From: Parvularcula sp.
GTDB taxonomy: Bacteria > Pseudomonadota > Alphaproteobacteria > Caulobacterales > Parvularculaceae
DNA length: 64,000 bases
Direction of reading: 5' to 3'
NCBI GenBank assembly: GCA_002704915.1
Contig: PAIP01000034.1
Coordinates: 69,827 to 133,826 of the forward strand
Part shown: piece by piece, positions 43,785 to 53,119 of the stretch
How the letters are laid out: each line of letters starts with the position of its first letter
Numbering within the stretch: the stretch's first letter is position 1
Position numbers and translations under genes: made by a program
Notes under the pieces: model-generated
Databases searched by the model: none
Told to the model about the DNA's origin: nothing
Seen by the model: only the letters and a program-made list of their open reading frames with translations

Positions 43785-45686
43785 TTATCGGGCGCCCGCG
43801 CGCTTTAAATCGCGGATAAAAAAGCGTGCGGGGTGAAGCGCTTGCAGGATTGTTGCGTCCCGCGGCGCGCCGGCGAGCTCTGCGGCGAGCAGCGCTGCGG
43901 CATAGGGCGCCGTGACGAGCCCGCGCGAGCCCAGTCCCGTGAGTATGAAAAGGCCCGGACGCGTCTCGCCCGGCGGATAGTCTTTTTTCTTGCCGGTTCG
44001 AAGGCCGTCATAGGCGCCGCTGTAAAAGCCCCAGTCGGGAAGGGGCCCGCAGAGGGGAAGGCGGTCCGGCGTTGTGCAGCGGACCGAGGCGCGCGGACGC
44101 GACGCATTCGGATCGAGCGTCGCGGCGAATTCCGGGAGCGTGCGGGCGACCGCGGCGATGTTTGATTGTGTGGCTTCCGGCGTGAAGCGCGCTTCGGCGC
44201 CGATGGCGATGGGCGCGTAGGTCGCGCCGATAATGGCGCCTCCATTTGGACAAGGCGCGGCATAGGGACCGAAGGCCAGCGCCTGGTCCGGCGGCGCAGC
44301 GTCCGGGAACCAGTCAATCTGGCCAGCCGAGCCGGAAAGGGGCAGGGTGCGCGCATCCGCAAAGCGCAGGGCGTCGAGGCTGTTGGCGATGATAACCGCG
44401 TCGACCTCATCCTCGCCCTTATCGGTGACGACGCGCCAGCCGTTTTCGGTTTGATGGAGGCGGTTGACGCAAGCGGGGATGACGGATGTTTCGCCGATGA
44501 GGGCGCGCACGAAGGCGGGCGGATCGATGACGCCGCCCTGCGGAAAGAAAACTCCTTGTCCGCAGGGCTCAATCCAGCCTTTCGGCAGCGCGCCTTGCGC
44601 CAGCAATTTGCTTTGCCGCTCGCGCTCGCGGTCATCCGTGGCGGCATGAATAACGCCGCAAGGATTGAAGATGTGGCCGCCGAGCGATGACAAAAGCTGT
44701 TGCGTATGAAGATAGGCGCCGGCGTGAAAGGCGCCCGCGGCCGTGTCCCCCACATCGAGCCGCGGCATCACAAGACCCGCCGGATTGCCCGAGGCGCCGC
44801 TTGCGGGCGCCGATGCTTCGTAAACGGAAGGATTAAACCCGGCGGCGGCGAGCGCATGGGCGGCGCTTGCGCCGGCAACCCCCGCGCCAATCACGGCGAT
44901 GCGCGCCCCGGGGCTTAAAGGTTTACCGGCGGGCAGCCAGGGCGTGCGGTGCGTATCATTTGTCGGCGCCGCGATCGCGCCGGCGAGCATTTCTTTCTTG
45001 CGGCCGAAACCGGGACGTTTCTCCCATTGAAACCCGGCGGCTTCGAGGGCGCGGCGCACATGGCCCGCAACCGTGAAGGTTGAGAATGTGGCGCCCGGAT
45101 TTGAAAGACGCGCCAGCGCCTTGAAGATATCTTCCGACCACAGGTCAGGATTTTTCGCCGGCGAGAACCCGTCGAGAAACCAGGCGTCCACCCCCCCTTC
45201 GGCTCGCGCAAGGCCTTCGCGCGCATCCCCATAAAAAAGCGTCAGGGCGACATCGCCGAAATCAAGATAATGAAAACCCGGATGAGGCGGCGGCAGTTTC
45301 GCGCGCAGCCGGGCCGAGAGCTCCGTGAGGTCAGGCCAAGCCATATGGGCCCGCCTCATATCGTCCGGAAATAGCGGAAAGGCTTCAAAGGAAAGAAAAT
45401 TGAGCCGCGCGCCCTGCGGCTTCGCGGTTTTCGTCCATGCGTCCCAGAGGGCGAGAAAATTGAGCCCGGTGCCGAAGCCGAGCTCGCCCACATGAAAGCG
45501 CGATGCGTCAAGCCGCGCCGGCAAATTGTTTCCGGCGACAAAAACATGGCGCGTTTCCGAAAGGCCGTCGCCGGAAAAATAAACGTCGCCGAACGCCGCC
45601 GATCTGGGTGCAAAAGAAGAGGGCGCATCCTCGCCGGATGCGCCCCATTCGATCTTTGCTTCGTTTATGCGCTTGCCGTCGCTCAT
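43785..45686 (-). CDS. mnmC: Bifunctional tRNA modification enzyme MnmC
   Basis: 633 residues. The N-terminal DUF752 methyltransferase (VGELGFGTGLNFLALWDAW, AWFLDGFSPAKNPDLWSEDI, FSTFTVAGHVRRALEAAGF) is fused to an FAD-dependent oxidase (RIAVIGAGVAGASAAHALAA, GASGNPAGLVMPRLD, ILTGLGSRGLVTAPYAA). Together they turn cmnm5-uridine into nm5 and then mnm5 at tRNA position 34. The start MSDGKRINEAKIEW fits family members; the frame reaches 26 codons farther without support. Confidence 0.92.
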   Translation of the reverse strand: MSDGKRINEAKIEWGASGEDAPSSFAPRSAAFGDVYFSGDGLSETRHVFVAGNNLPARLDASRFHVGELGFGTGLNFLALWDAWTKTAKPQGARLNFLSFEAFPLFPDDMRRAHMAWPDLTELSARLRAKLPPPHPGFHYLDFGDVALTLFYGDAREGLARAEGGVDAWFLDGFSPAKNPDLWSEDIFKALARLSNPGATFSTFTVAGHVRRALEAAGFQWEKRPGFGRKKEMLAGAIAAPTNDTHRTPWLPAGKPLSPGARIAVIGAGVAGASAAHALAAAGFNPSVYEASAPASGASGNPAGLVMPRLDVGDTAAGAFHAGAYLHTQQLLSSLGGHIFNPCGVIHAATDDRERERQSKLLAQGALPKGWIEPCGQGVFFPQGGVIDPPAFVRALIGETSVIPACVNRLHQTENGWRVVTDKGEDEVDAVIIANSLDALRFADARTLPLSGSAGQIDWFPDAAPPDQALAFGPYAAPCPNGGAIIGATYAPIAIGAEARFTPEATQSNIAAVARTLPEFAATLDPNASRPRASVRCTTPDRLPLCGPLPDWGFYSGAYDGLRTGKKKDYPPGETRPGLFILTGLGSRGLVTAPYAAALLAAELAGAPRDATILQALHPARFFIRDLKRAGAR

Positions 45687-45729
45687 GACGCGAGATTTAG
45701 CGCAAGGCGAAGGGAAAGTCTTTAACGTG

Positions 45730-46269
45730 CTAGGCTTTCGCAGGGAAGGCGAAGAACTTTTCAAACGCTTTCATATTGGCGAAAGGCGTCTCCATGGGAG
45801 TCATGGTTTCGCGCGCCGTCTCGACAGAGCTTTCCGTGAGCGTGCGGGCGTGCGCCATGCGATTTTCGAGCACCTTCGTCCAGTATGACTGCTGAACGCT
45901 CAGCGCGTCAGCGAAGGTTTTCGCTTTGCCAAGGTCGGAGGCAAACTGAACCGCGCTGGTCATTTCTTCCTGCGCTGCTTCCATCAAACAGGCGTTGGTC
46001 TTGGCGGCGTGATCCTGAACGCGTTTCATGCGGGCCTGCGCGGTTTCAGCGAGATTTTCAGCCTGCGTACGCATGTCGTCAAAGTTGCCGGTGAAAGACG
46101 ACATCATGGTTTCGAACTGCTCTTTCGCGCTTTCGGCCCAATCGGCTGCGGAAGAAAACGACATCACATCCGGCATTTCGACGGCCTTGATTTCCGTGTC
46201 GATTTCAGACGCGACTTTGGTCGCGGCATCGGCTGTTTTTTTCGCCGCGGTTTTCGTTGTGGTGGCCAT
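45730..46269 (-). CDS. Phasin-family protein
   Basis: 179 residues, helical and Ala/Glu/Met rich. The segment SAKEQFETMMSSFTGNFDDM, the amphipathic helix with QSYWTKVLENRMAHAR and the end NMKAFEKFFAFPAKA are typical of phasins that coat polyhydroxyalkanoate granules. AAGGAGCG precedes the ATG. No PHA synthase is in the window. Confidence 0.85.
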   Translation of the reverse strand: MATTTKTAAKKTADAATKVASEIDTEIKAVEMPDVMSFSSAADWAESAKEQFETMMSSFTGNFDDMRTQAENLAETAQARMKRVQDHAAKTNACLMEAAQEEMTSAVQFASDLGKAKTFADALSVQQSYWTKVLENRMAHARTLTESSVETARETMTPMETPFANMKAFEKFFAFPAKA

Positions 46270-46408
46270 AATGGCGCTCCTTATCCCTAGATCCTGTAAA
46301 GCTGCGCGCGAGAATTGTGCGGCGCAGCAATCTGCGGCGGGATATAGGCTCTTTTTTGCGGTGCAGCAACCCTTTTAGCGCAGATGCCAGGATCCGTTTC
46401 GGACCCGT

Positions 46409-47605
46409 TTAACGCAAGGCTTCCAACACTGTAGCCGAGGCATAGCCGTCAGCAGGGAGCCCGGCCTGTTTTTGCCACGCCCTCAGCGCCCGCTTTGTGC
46501 CTGCGCCGATGATGCCGTCTACGGGGCCCGGGTCAAAGCCGCGATCTTTCAGCGCCTGCTGCAGGGCCTTGCGCTCCTCCAGCGTGAGGGGCCGGTCATC
46601 CCTCGGCCATGAGGCGACAACCGCGCCGCTGCGCCCGGCGATTTCCTCAGACAGGAGCGAGACGGCGAGGGCGTAGGCTGTGGAGCGGTTGTATTTCAGG
46701 ATCGCCCCGAAATTGTCGAAGACAATGAAAGCGGGGCCGCGGGCTCCGGCGGGAATGATCAGCCGTCCGCGCATATTGGGGTCGAAGCGCTCGATCAGGT
46801 TTGGACCGCGGATCGCCTCGACGCCGCCGGCGGCCCATTCGACAACCGCCTTTTTGATGTCGCTATCGGCGAGCGCGTAGTCGAAATCGGCCGGAAGCTT
46901 CACCTCTACGCCCCAGCGCTCATTAGCGCGATAGCCGGAAACGCTGAGATAATTCGCCGTTGACGCGAAGACGTCTCCGAGATTGCTCCAGATGTCGCGT
47001 TTGCCGTCCCCGTCATGGTCGACGGCGTAAGAAAGATACGTGGTCGGAATAAACTGGGTGTGTCCCATTGCGCCCGCCCAGGAGCCTTTCAGCTCATCGC
47101 GGCTTGCATAACCGTGCTGGATGATTTTGAGCGCGCCGATAAGCTGGCTGCGGCCATAGCCAGTGCGGCGGCCTTCGAAAGCGAGCGTCGCCAGCGCCTG
47201 GATGGCGTCATAGTCGCCCATGATCGCGCCATAGGAGGATTCAAGGCCCCATATGGCGGCGATGATCTCCGCGTCCACGCCATAGGCGTTTTCGATCAGC
47301 GTGAAGAGACGCTGGTTTTCGAGATAATTTGTCTTGCCGTTATTGATTCGGGTCGGCGAAACGGCGCTGTCGAGATAGTCCCAGATGCCGCGGGAGAATT
47401 CCGGCTGGTTGTCATTGAGCTCATAGACGCGCGGGTTGATGGAAAGACCGGTCAGCGCCTCATTGAGCACGCTCTCGGATATGCCGGCGGCGGAGGCTTC
47501 CGCGCGAAACCCTTGCAGCCAGCGGTCGAAATCGGCGGGCTCCGCTTTCGCCACCGAAAGGCTGGCGGCGACAGCCGCCCCCATAGCGATGAGCCAGTTT
47601 TTCAT
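46409..47605 (-). CDS. Lytic murein transglycosylase (MltB-like) with peptidoglycan-binding domain
   Basis: 398 residues. A signal peptide (to about residue 21) exports it. The SLT_2/MltB catalytic domain carries Glu122 in IWGLESSYGAIMG, plus MGHTQFIPTTYLSYAVDHDG. The C-terminal 60 residues are a PG_binding_1 domain (LQQALKDRGFDPGPVDGIIG). It cleaves glycan strands to 1,6-anhydromuramyl products. GAAGGGA precedes the ATG 47605. Confidence 0.93.
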   Translation of the reverse strand: MKNWLIAMGAAVAASLSVAKAEPADFDRWLQGFRAEASAAGISESVLNEALTGLSINPRVYELNDNQPEFSRGIWDYLDSAVSPTRINNGKTNYLENQRLFTLIENAYGVDAEIIAAIWGLESSYGAIMGDYDAIQALATLAFEGRRTGYGRSQLIGALKIIQHGYASRDELKGSWAGAMGHTQFIPTTYLSYAVDHDGDGKRDIWSNLGDVFASTANYLSVSGYRANERWGVEVKLPADFDYALADSDIKKAVVEWAAGGVEAIRGPNLIERFDPNMRGRLIIPAGARGPAFIVFDNFGAILKYNRSTAYALAVSLLSEEIAGRSGAVVASWPRDDRPLTLEERKALQQALKDRGFDPGPVDGIIGAGTKRALRAWQKQAGLPADGYASATVLEALR

Positions 47606-47786
47606 GCCGTTCCCTTCAGGTTCACGCGAATCATACAATCGGCCAAAATCATTACGGTCAAAGCAATATTCAAACCCTGGCACGCCCGCAAGGCCGGATT
47701 ATGGCGGGCTTTGCCGCGGCGCTGAGGAGGGGCTAGATTGCGCGCAAAGGAGCGGCTCCCGCCGCTGGAATTGTTAAGGATTAGAC

Positions 47787-49511
47787 ATGCACGATCGCAC
47801 CTTCACCCGATTGCTCGCCGTTTCCGCACTGGCCCTCGCCGCCGCCTGCTCAAATGAGGGCGCGTCTTCGTCCGAGAGCGCTGCGCCGGCGGATACCGGC
47901 TTGGAAGGCGAGGCGCCGGCAGATGGGGGCGAAATGGCTGCGTCTAAAGAAAAGCTCAAAACCATGCGCGCGCAGTTTGCGGTGGTGGATATGGATGCGG
48001 ATACGTCTTTCCTCACCGAGGAGGAACGCCAGGTCATTAATAAACTCAATCAGGTCGGCGTGCTGATGTCGGAAATTTATCTGCGCCAGCGCAGCGAAAT
48101 GAATCCGCAATGGCGGGCGGAGATTGAGGCGAGCGGCAATGAACTGCTGCTTGAAATGTTCGATCTTCATTTTGGCCCGTGGGACACGCTCGATCATAAC
48201 AAGCCGTTTTATGGCGATATGGAGATGCCGGCCGGCGCTGCGTTCTATCCGGCCGATATGACCAAGGAAGAATTCGCGAAGTGGATTGTCGACCATCCGG
48301 AAGACGAGGAAGCGTTTACGAGCGGCTATACGGTGATCCGCCGCACCGAAGATGGCGGCCTTAAAGCCATTCCTTATTCAGAGCATTATCGCGAATGGCT
48401 GGAGCCCGCCGCCGAGCTCATGCGCGAGGCGGCCGAGATCACCACGAATGAAAGCCTCAAGGAATTTCTGACCCTGCGCGCGGAATCCTTCCTGACCGAC
48501 GATTATTATGAATCGGAAATGGCCTGGATGGATCTCGAAGGTCCCATCGAAGCGGCCATCGGGCCCTACGAGGTCTATACGGACAATCTCTTCGGCTACA
48601 AAACAGCCTACGAGGCGTTCATCACCATCAAGAACCCGGAAGAGAGCGCGGCCCTCGCCAAATACAAGGATTACCTCCGCGACATGGAGGCGAATCTGCC
48701 GGTGGAGGAAAACTACAAGAACTTCAAGCGCGGTTTTGAATCGCCCATCGCCGTCACCTATCAGGTGCATGGCGGCGGCGATAATGTGCCGGGCGTTCAG
48801 ACCATTGCGTTCAACCTGCCCAATGACGAGCGGGTGCGCGAGGCGAAAGGCGCTAAGAAAGTTCTTCTTAATAATGTGCTCGGCGCCAAGTTCGATCGCA
48901 TTCTGGCGCCCATGGCCGATGAAGTGCTGGTCGAGGATCAGGCGGCGCTGCTCATGAAGAAATACATGTCCGGCGAAACGCTGTTTCACGAGCTCTCGCA
49001 CAGCCTCGGGCCGGGCACGATCACCGTCGATGGCGAGGAAACCACCGTCAATGCGCAGTTGCAGGAGCTTTATTCGGCGATTGAGGAGGGCAAGGCGGAT
49101 GTGATGGGCGCCTATAACATCCTCTATATGATGGAGCGGGGCGACATGCCCGAGGCGGAGAAGAATAATTTCCTCGCCACCTATTTCGTCGGGCTGTTCC
49201 GGGCCATGCGTTTCGGCATCAATGAAGCGCACGGGCAGGGCGCGGCCTTTCAATATTCCTATTTCAAGGATGCTGGCGCCTTCTCCTGGAATGGGGAGGA
49301 AGAACGCTTCGTGCTCGACTTTGTGAAACTCGAACAAGCAATCTCGGACCTGACCCGTGACGTCGTCATCGTTCAGGGGGACGGGAATTACGAGAAAGCG
49401 AAGGCGTTCCTGAAGAAATACGCCAGGCTCGACAAGAATGCGGAGAACATCATCGCATCGCTCACCGATTTGCCGGTGGACATTCAGCCGGTTTATGACG
49501 ACGAACTTTAG
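47787..49511 (+). CDS. M49-family zinc metallopeptidase lipoprotein (dipeptidyl-peptidase III-like)
   Basis: 574 residues. A lipobox (ALALAAAC) anchors it outside the cytoplasm, unusual for the mainly cytosolic M49 peptidases. Zinc ligands: H401-E-L-S-H405 and E434 in EEGKADVMG. Bacterial M49 proteins often have HELSH rather than the HELLGH of DPP III. It probably releases dipeptides in the periplasm; substrate unknown. It heads a stretch of exported hydrolases. Confidence 0.87.
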   Translation: MHDRTFTRLLAVSALALAAACSNEGASSSESAAPADTGLEGEAPADGGEMAASKEKLKTMRAQFAVVDMDADTSFLTEEERQVINKLNQVGVLMSEIYLRQRSEMNPQWRAEIEASGNELLLEMFDLHFGPWDTLDHNKPFYGDMEMPAGAAFYPADMTKEEFAKWIVDHPEDEEAFTSGYTVIRRTEDGGLKAIPYSEHYREWLEPAAELMREAAEITTNESLKEFLTLRAESFLTDDYYESEMAWMDLEGPIEAAIGPYEVYTDNLFGYKTAYEAFITIKNPEESAALAKYKDYLRDMEANLPVEENYKNFKRGFESPIAVTYQVHGGGDNVPGVQTIAFNLPNDERVREAKGAKKVLLNNVLGAKFDRILAPMADEVLVEDQAALLMKKYMSGETLFHELSHSLGPGTITVDGEETTVNAQLQELYSAIEEGKADVMGAYNILYMMERGDMPEAEKNNFLATYFVGLFRAMRFGINEAHGQGAAFQYSYFKDAGAFSWNGEEERFVLDFVKLEQAISDLTRDVVIVQGDGNYEKAKAFLKKYARLDKNAENIIASLTDLPVDIQPVYDDEL

Positions 49512-49530
49512 GTATCGAACCATCCCGCTC

Positions 49531-49602
49531 ATCCCCGCGTAGGCAGGGATCCAGCGAAAGCTGGGCGGCGCCAATTTTTTGGACCCCCGCCTGCGCGGGG
49601 AT
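49531..49602. repeat. Intergenic palindrome ATCCCCGCG...CGCGGGGAT
   Basis: Two arms of 22 bp (49531-49552 and 49581-49602) match as inverted repeats with only three differences. It is a member of a familiar dispersed class (CATCCCCGCG-type). It lies directly before the serine-hydrolase gene. Confidence 0.65.
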
Positions 49603-49615
49603 AAGCGGAGAGGAT

Positions 49616-50986
49616 ATGTTCCGATTAGTTGTCTCGTCTTTGAGCTTGGCGCTGCTCACAGGGTCGGTCTACGCCCAAACGTCTGACCCCGCTCATCTCT
49701 CGCTTGTCGCCGGTTACAAGGCGGCGTTCACCTGTTCGGCGCATTTCAATGCCGGGCGGTCGGTGGAACAGATCGCCGGGGATGAGCTGCACCGCATTTA
49801 CGGTGACTATCGTGAGGCGATGGCCGGGCTGCCTGACGCTGTAATCGACGAGGAGAAGAAAACCGTTTCAGTGACCTATGACGGCGGTGCGCGTATTGCG
49901 GCCTGGCGGCCCTATCTCGGCTGCGCGCAATTGCCGAGCGGCGCCAGGAAAGACGCCGTCAGCAAGCTTCCTTATATCAAGTCCTTTTGGGACCGGGCTG
50001 CGCCGCAACCGTTGAAAGTGCGCCTCAGCAACGATCCTGACCTTGTGAGGATCGTTGAGGCCGCCTTCGATCGCGAAACCTACGGCGAGGGAACGGAGAC
50101 GACGGCGGTGGTTGTGATGAAGGACGGCGCTGTTGTTGCTGAAAAATATCGCGAAGGTTTCGACGCCGAGACGCCGCAGCGGACATGGTCGGTGGCGAAG
50201 TCGATTGCGGCGACGGTGATTGGCGCGGCGGTGCATGACGGGTTTGTTGACGTCAACGACCCGACCGGTCTTGAGGTTTGGTCGTCGCCGGCCGATCCGC
50301 GCGGAAATATTACGCTTGAAAATCTGTTGCATATGTCTAGCGGGCTGACTTCGCCGACAGCCGGCAATCGCACGGACGATATTTATTTCGGCGGCGGCCG
50401 CGTCGTCGATCATGCCATTACCAACCGTCTCGTCGCGGCGCCGGGAACGCGCTGGCGCTATGCGAATAACGACACCATGGGGGCCATGCGCGCCTTGCGC
50501 GAGCATATGAACGACGATCAGCAATATATTGAGTATCCGTTCTGGCGCGTGCTCCTGCCGCTCGGCATGGAGCGGACTTTTCTCGAAACCGACTGGAACG
50601 GCGATTTCGTGATGTCGTCGCAGGTTTGGACAACGGCGCGGGATCTCGCCCGCATTGGAATGCTCTATCTCAATGACGGCGTCTGGGAAGGAGAGCGCAT
50701 CCTGCCCAAAGGCTGGGCCGACTATGTGGCGACGCCGGCGCCGGCGCAGCCGCCGCAAACCCGCGCCGACGGCTCGCAAATTCCGGGCTATGGCGCGCAG
50801 TTCTGGCTTTTCGGCGAGCGCCACGGACTGCCCGAAGGAACCTATGCGGCGCAGGGCAATCGCGGCCAGTATCTCGTGATCATTCCGTCGCGCAATGTGC
50901 TTGTCGTGCGTCGCGGGTTTGACGATGGCGGCGGCTTCGACATCGAAGGTTTTACCGCAGATGTCCTGTCTGCGCTCGGCGACTGA
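49616..50986 (+). CDS. Exported serine hydrolase (beta-lactamase/class C-like)
   Basis: 456 residues. Signal peptide MFRLVVSSLSLALLTGSVYA. The penicillin-binding/beta-lactamase fold carries Ser192-V-A-K195 (SxxK) and Tyr282-A-N284 (YxN). The later block ALRRG is replaced by QGNRGQYLVIIPSRNVLVVRR, typical of EstB/esterase-type class C homologues. Antibiotic hydrolysis is not implied; esterase or peptidase roles are as likely. GGAGAGGAT is the ribosome-binding site. Confidence 0.85.
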   Translation: MFRLVVSSLSLALLTGSVYAQTSDPAHLSLVAGYKAAFTCSAHFNAGRSVEQIAGDELHRIYGDYREAMAGLPDAVIDEEKKTVSVTYDGGARIAAWRPYLGCAQLPSGARKDAVSKLPYIKSFWDRAAPQPLKVRLSNDPDLVRIVEAAFDRETYGEGTETTAVVVMKDGAVVAEKYREGFDAETPQRTWSVAKSIAATVIGAAVHDGFVDVNDPTGLEVWSSPADPRGNITLENLLHMSSGLTSPTAGNRTDDIYFGGGRVVDHAITNRLVAAPGTRWRYANNDTMGAMRALREHMNDDQQYIEYPFWRVLLPLGMERTFLETDWNGDFVMSSQVWTTARDLARIGMLYLNDGVWEGERILPKGWADYVATPAPAQPPQTRADGSQIPGYGAQFWLFGERHGLPEGTYAAQGNRGQYLVIIPSRNVLVVRRGFDDGGGFDIEGFTADVLSALGD

Positions 50987-51004
50987 TCTTCCGCCTAAAG
51001 GCGT

Positions 51005-52423
51005 TTAGTCGTCCGTTTCGCGTATGAGCGCGACGATTGCGCGGATCGCCTCGCCATGAGATCCCACTGGATCGGCTTCGCTAAAGACGTCCAAGTGCTT
51101 TTGCGGCGGGATGCCTCTTCCGGCGAAGACTTCTCCGTCGGGCGCCGAAAAGGTTTCATTTGCTAGCTCGACGATCCAGCCATTTGGGAGGATTTTGGCG
51201 AGCGGAGTGGAAAAGGCTCCGCGTGTCGGCTGGCCGACCTGCGTGACATTCGGCAGTTGCCGCAGGGATAATGTGGCGATCTCGCCGCCGCTGACGGTCA
51301 CATCGCTGGTTAGAAGATAGACAGGACCTGTGAACCGATGATCCGGTTCGGGCTCGATTTTTTTGGCGAGCGGTTCCAGGCCGTCTCCATCGGCGGAGAG
51401 GTTATAGGCGTGAAACGGAGCATCGGAAAAACGCGCCGCAAGACGGCGCGCGATTTCATCGTAGCCGCCGCGATTATTTGACAGATCGAGGATGACGGCC
51501 TTTGCGTTCGCAAACGCTGCGAAAGCTTCATCGAGTTCCTGGTCCAGAATACGAAGCTCACTCGCGGCCCAGTCGGGGTCGTCAATTTCCAGTCCGGCGA
51601 AACCGCCCATCTGAAAAATCTGCAGATAGCCAATTTCGCCGCCGATCGTTCCCCAAAGGATGCGGTCTTCGCCTACATGTCTTGCGCCCGGATCGAGAAT
51701 CTCTCCGGTCAGTTGTTCGATAAGACCGATCAGCCATGCCGTCTCGCCATTCTCCTTTCTGATCCTCGGAAGGGTTTCGCCGAGGCCATATTGAATGCGT
51801 TGACGCCCTTCCTGCGTGAAAGCGATCAGTCGCGTATGAGAATCCTGTAAAACTTTCAGGAGATAGTCAGCGGCTTCGATAAAACCCTTCTCGGTTGGGT
51901 TGGCGTTGAAAATCACCTGCGCCTCATGGGCGAGTTTCGGCCAGTAGGCGCCGCGATCGCCGAAATGCGCATAATGCTCGTCAAACATGGACAGGAAAAT
52001 TTCAAAGGACGTCTCGACCGAAGCTTTCGCCGGTTGAGCGCAAGCGTCAGGCAGAGCGGGCAGCCGTTCGAAGATGGGGCCGGTTGTATCCGGTCCATAC
52101 ATGAACATGGCGGTCTCGCCATTCGTGCTGAGGCGGTATTGTGAAAAGGGCAGGGACAGCATCGCTGTCTGACCTTCAGCGCCCTCGGGCCGGGCGTAGC
52201 AGCCAAAGCCGCCAGCCTCGTATTGCCTGATCGCGCCGTCTTCGACTCCCAGGATCCAGCCATAACCGCGGGAGCGCCAGACGCCGTTGATCAGCGGGTC
52301 TTTGGCGGCGATCGCCTTGCGCTCAACCGGCAAGTCCGGTCGCGGCTCTGTCTGGAGCACAGATCCGGATGTCGCGGCGCAGGCCGATAGGCAGGCAAGG
52401 AAAACAAAGAGAGTGATACGCAT
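51005..52423 (-). CDS. S41-family protease-like lipoprotein
   Basis: 472 residues. A lipobox (FLACLSACA) suggests membrane anchoring. The C-terminal domain follows the S41 (tail-specific/TSP) pattern: KAVILDLSNNRGGYDEIARR, VYLLTSDVTVSGGEIATL with nucleophile candidate Ser378, and TRGAFST. It lacks an obvious PDZ domain, as in the TSPc-only subgroup. It is convergent with the serine hydrolase and probably controlled by the neighbouring TetR regulator. Confidence 0.85.
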   Translation of the reverse strand: MRITLFVFLACLSACAATSGSVLQTEPRPDLPVERKAIAAKDPLINGVWRSRGYGWILGVEDGAIRQYEAGGFGCYARPEGAEGQTAMLSLPFSQYRLSTNGETAMFMYGPDTTGPIFERLPALPDACAQPAKASVETSFEIFLSMFDEHYAHFGDRGAYWPKLAHEAQVIFNANPTEKGFIEAADYLLKVLQDSHTRLIAFTQEGRQRIQYGLGETLPRIRKENGETAWLIGLIEQLTGEILDPGARHVGEDRILWGTIGGEIGYLQIFQMGGFAGLEIDDPDWAASELRILDQELDEAFAAFANAKAVILDLSNNRGGYDEIARRLAARFSDAPFHAYNLSADGDGLEPLAKKIEPEPDHRFTGPVYLLTSDVTVSGGEIATLSLRQLPNVTQVGQPTRGAFSTPLAKILPNGWIVELANETFSAPDGEVFAGRGIPPQKHLDVFSEADPVGSHGEAIRAIVALIRETDD

Positions 52424-52439
52424 CGGGAATCCAAAAAAT

Positions 52440-52451
52440 GACCACGGTCAC
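52440..52451. promoter_or_regulatory. Candidate TetR operator TGACC-N2-GGTCA
   Basis: TGACCACGGTCA is a 12-bp inverted repeat with two central bases, lying between the tetR stop (52471) and the S41 gene start (52423). Its place fits an operator for the adjacent regulator. Confidence 0.45.
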
Positions 52452-52470
52452 TTTCTACAAGCCCGCGCCG

Positions 52471-53070
52471 TCATGTCAATCGCGCCTTATCCAGAAGCGT
52501 AAAAAGGGAATCCAGGCGCCGCCGCACCGTATCGGACAGAGGCTCTTTCTGGCCGCCGAGGCGCCATTCACGCGCGGCTCCAGTCAGGATGGCCACAATG
52601 AGCGAGGCGAGGTCGCTGGCTCCGACGGGGTAGGGCCCCTTTCGCGCCTCTTCCTGGCGCAGCGCTGCTTCGAGAATTTCAAACATGCGCCTGTCGACTT
52701 CCGCTTCGGCGCGCGCAATTGAACGGTTGTCATTTTCATGAGTAAATTTCGCCGCAAGCAATTCAGGCTCCGAAAGCAAAGCCTCAAACGGTTTGTAGAC
52801 TGCGAGATCGAGCGCGTCCGACAGGTTGTCGATTTTGACCTCCGGCGCGGGCAGTGACGCCGTTTCATACCAGGCGGCGATAATATCCGCTTTCGTATGG
52901 AAATAGTTGAAGAAAGTGCCTTTGGCCGTTCCCGCCGCCTCGGTAATGTCGGCGATTGTGACGGCGTCATAGCCGCGCTTTCGAATGAGGCGCAGCCCCG
53001 CGCGATAAAGTTTTTCGCGTGTGGATTTCTTTTTCGATTCGCGCCGGGTCAAAGGTTTTGTCTCTGCCAT
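52471..53070 (-). CDS. TetR-family transcriptional regulator
   Basis: 199 residues. N-terminal HTH: STREKLYRAGLRLIRKRGYD then AVTIADITEAAGTAKGTFFNYFHTKADII. The C-terminal ligand-binding helices are unlike well-known subgroups. It precedes the S41 lipoprotein gene on the same strand with a candidate operator between them, so it may repress that gene or the whole hydrolase group. Confidence 0.92.
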   Translation of the reverse strand: MAETKPLTRRESKKKSTREKLYRAGLRLIRKRGYDAVTIADITEAAGTAKGTFFNYFHTKADIIAAWYETASLPAPEVKIDNLSDALDLAVYKPFEALLSEPELLAAKFTHENDNRSIARAEAEVDRRMFEILEAALRQEEARKGPYPVGASDLASLIVAILTGAAREWRLGGQKEPLSDTVRRRLDSLFTLLDKARLT

Positions 53071-53119
53071 GAAGCGACCATAGCAGACGGCGTGGTCTTA
53101 GCCATCGCCGCGCTGGTGA

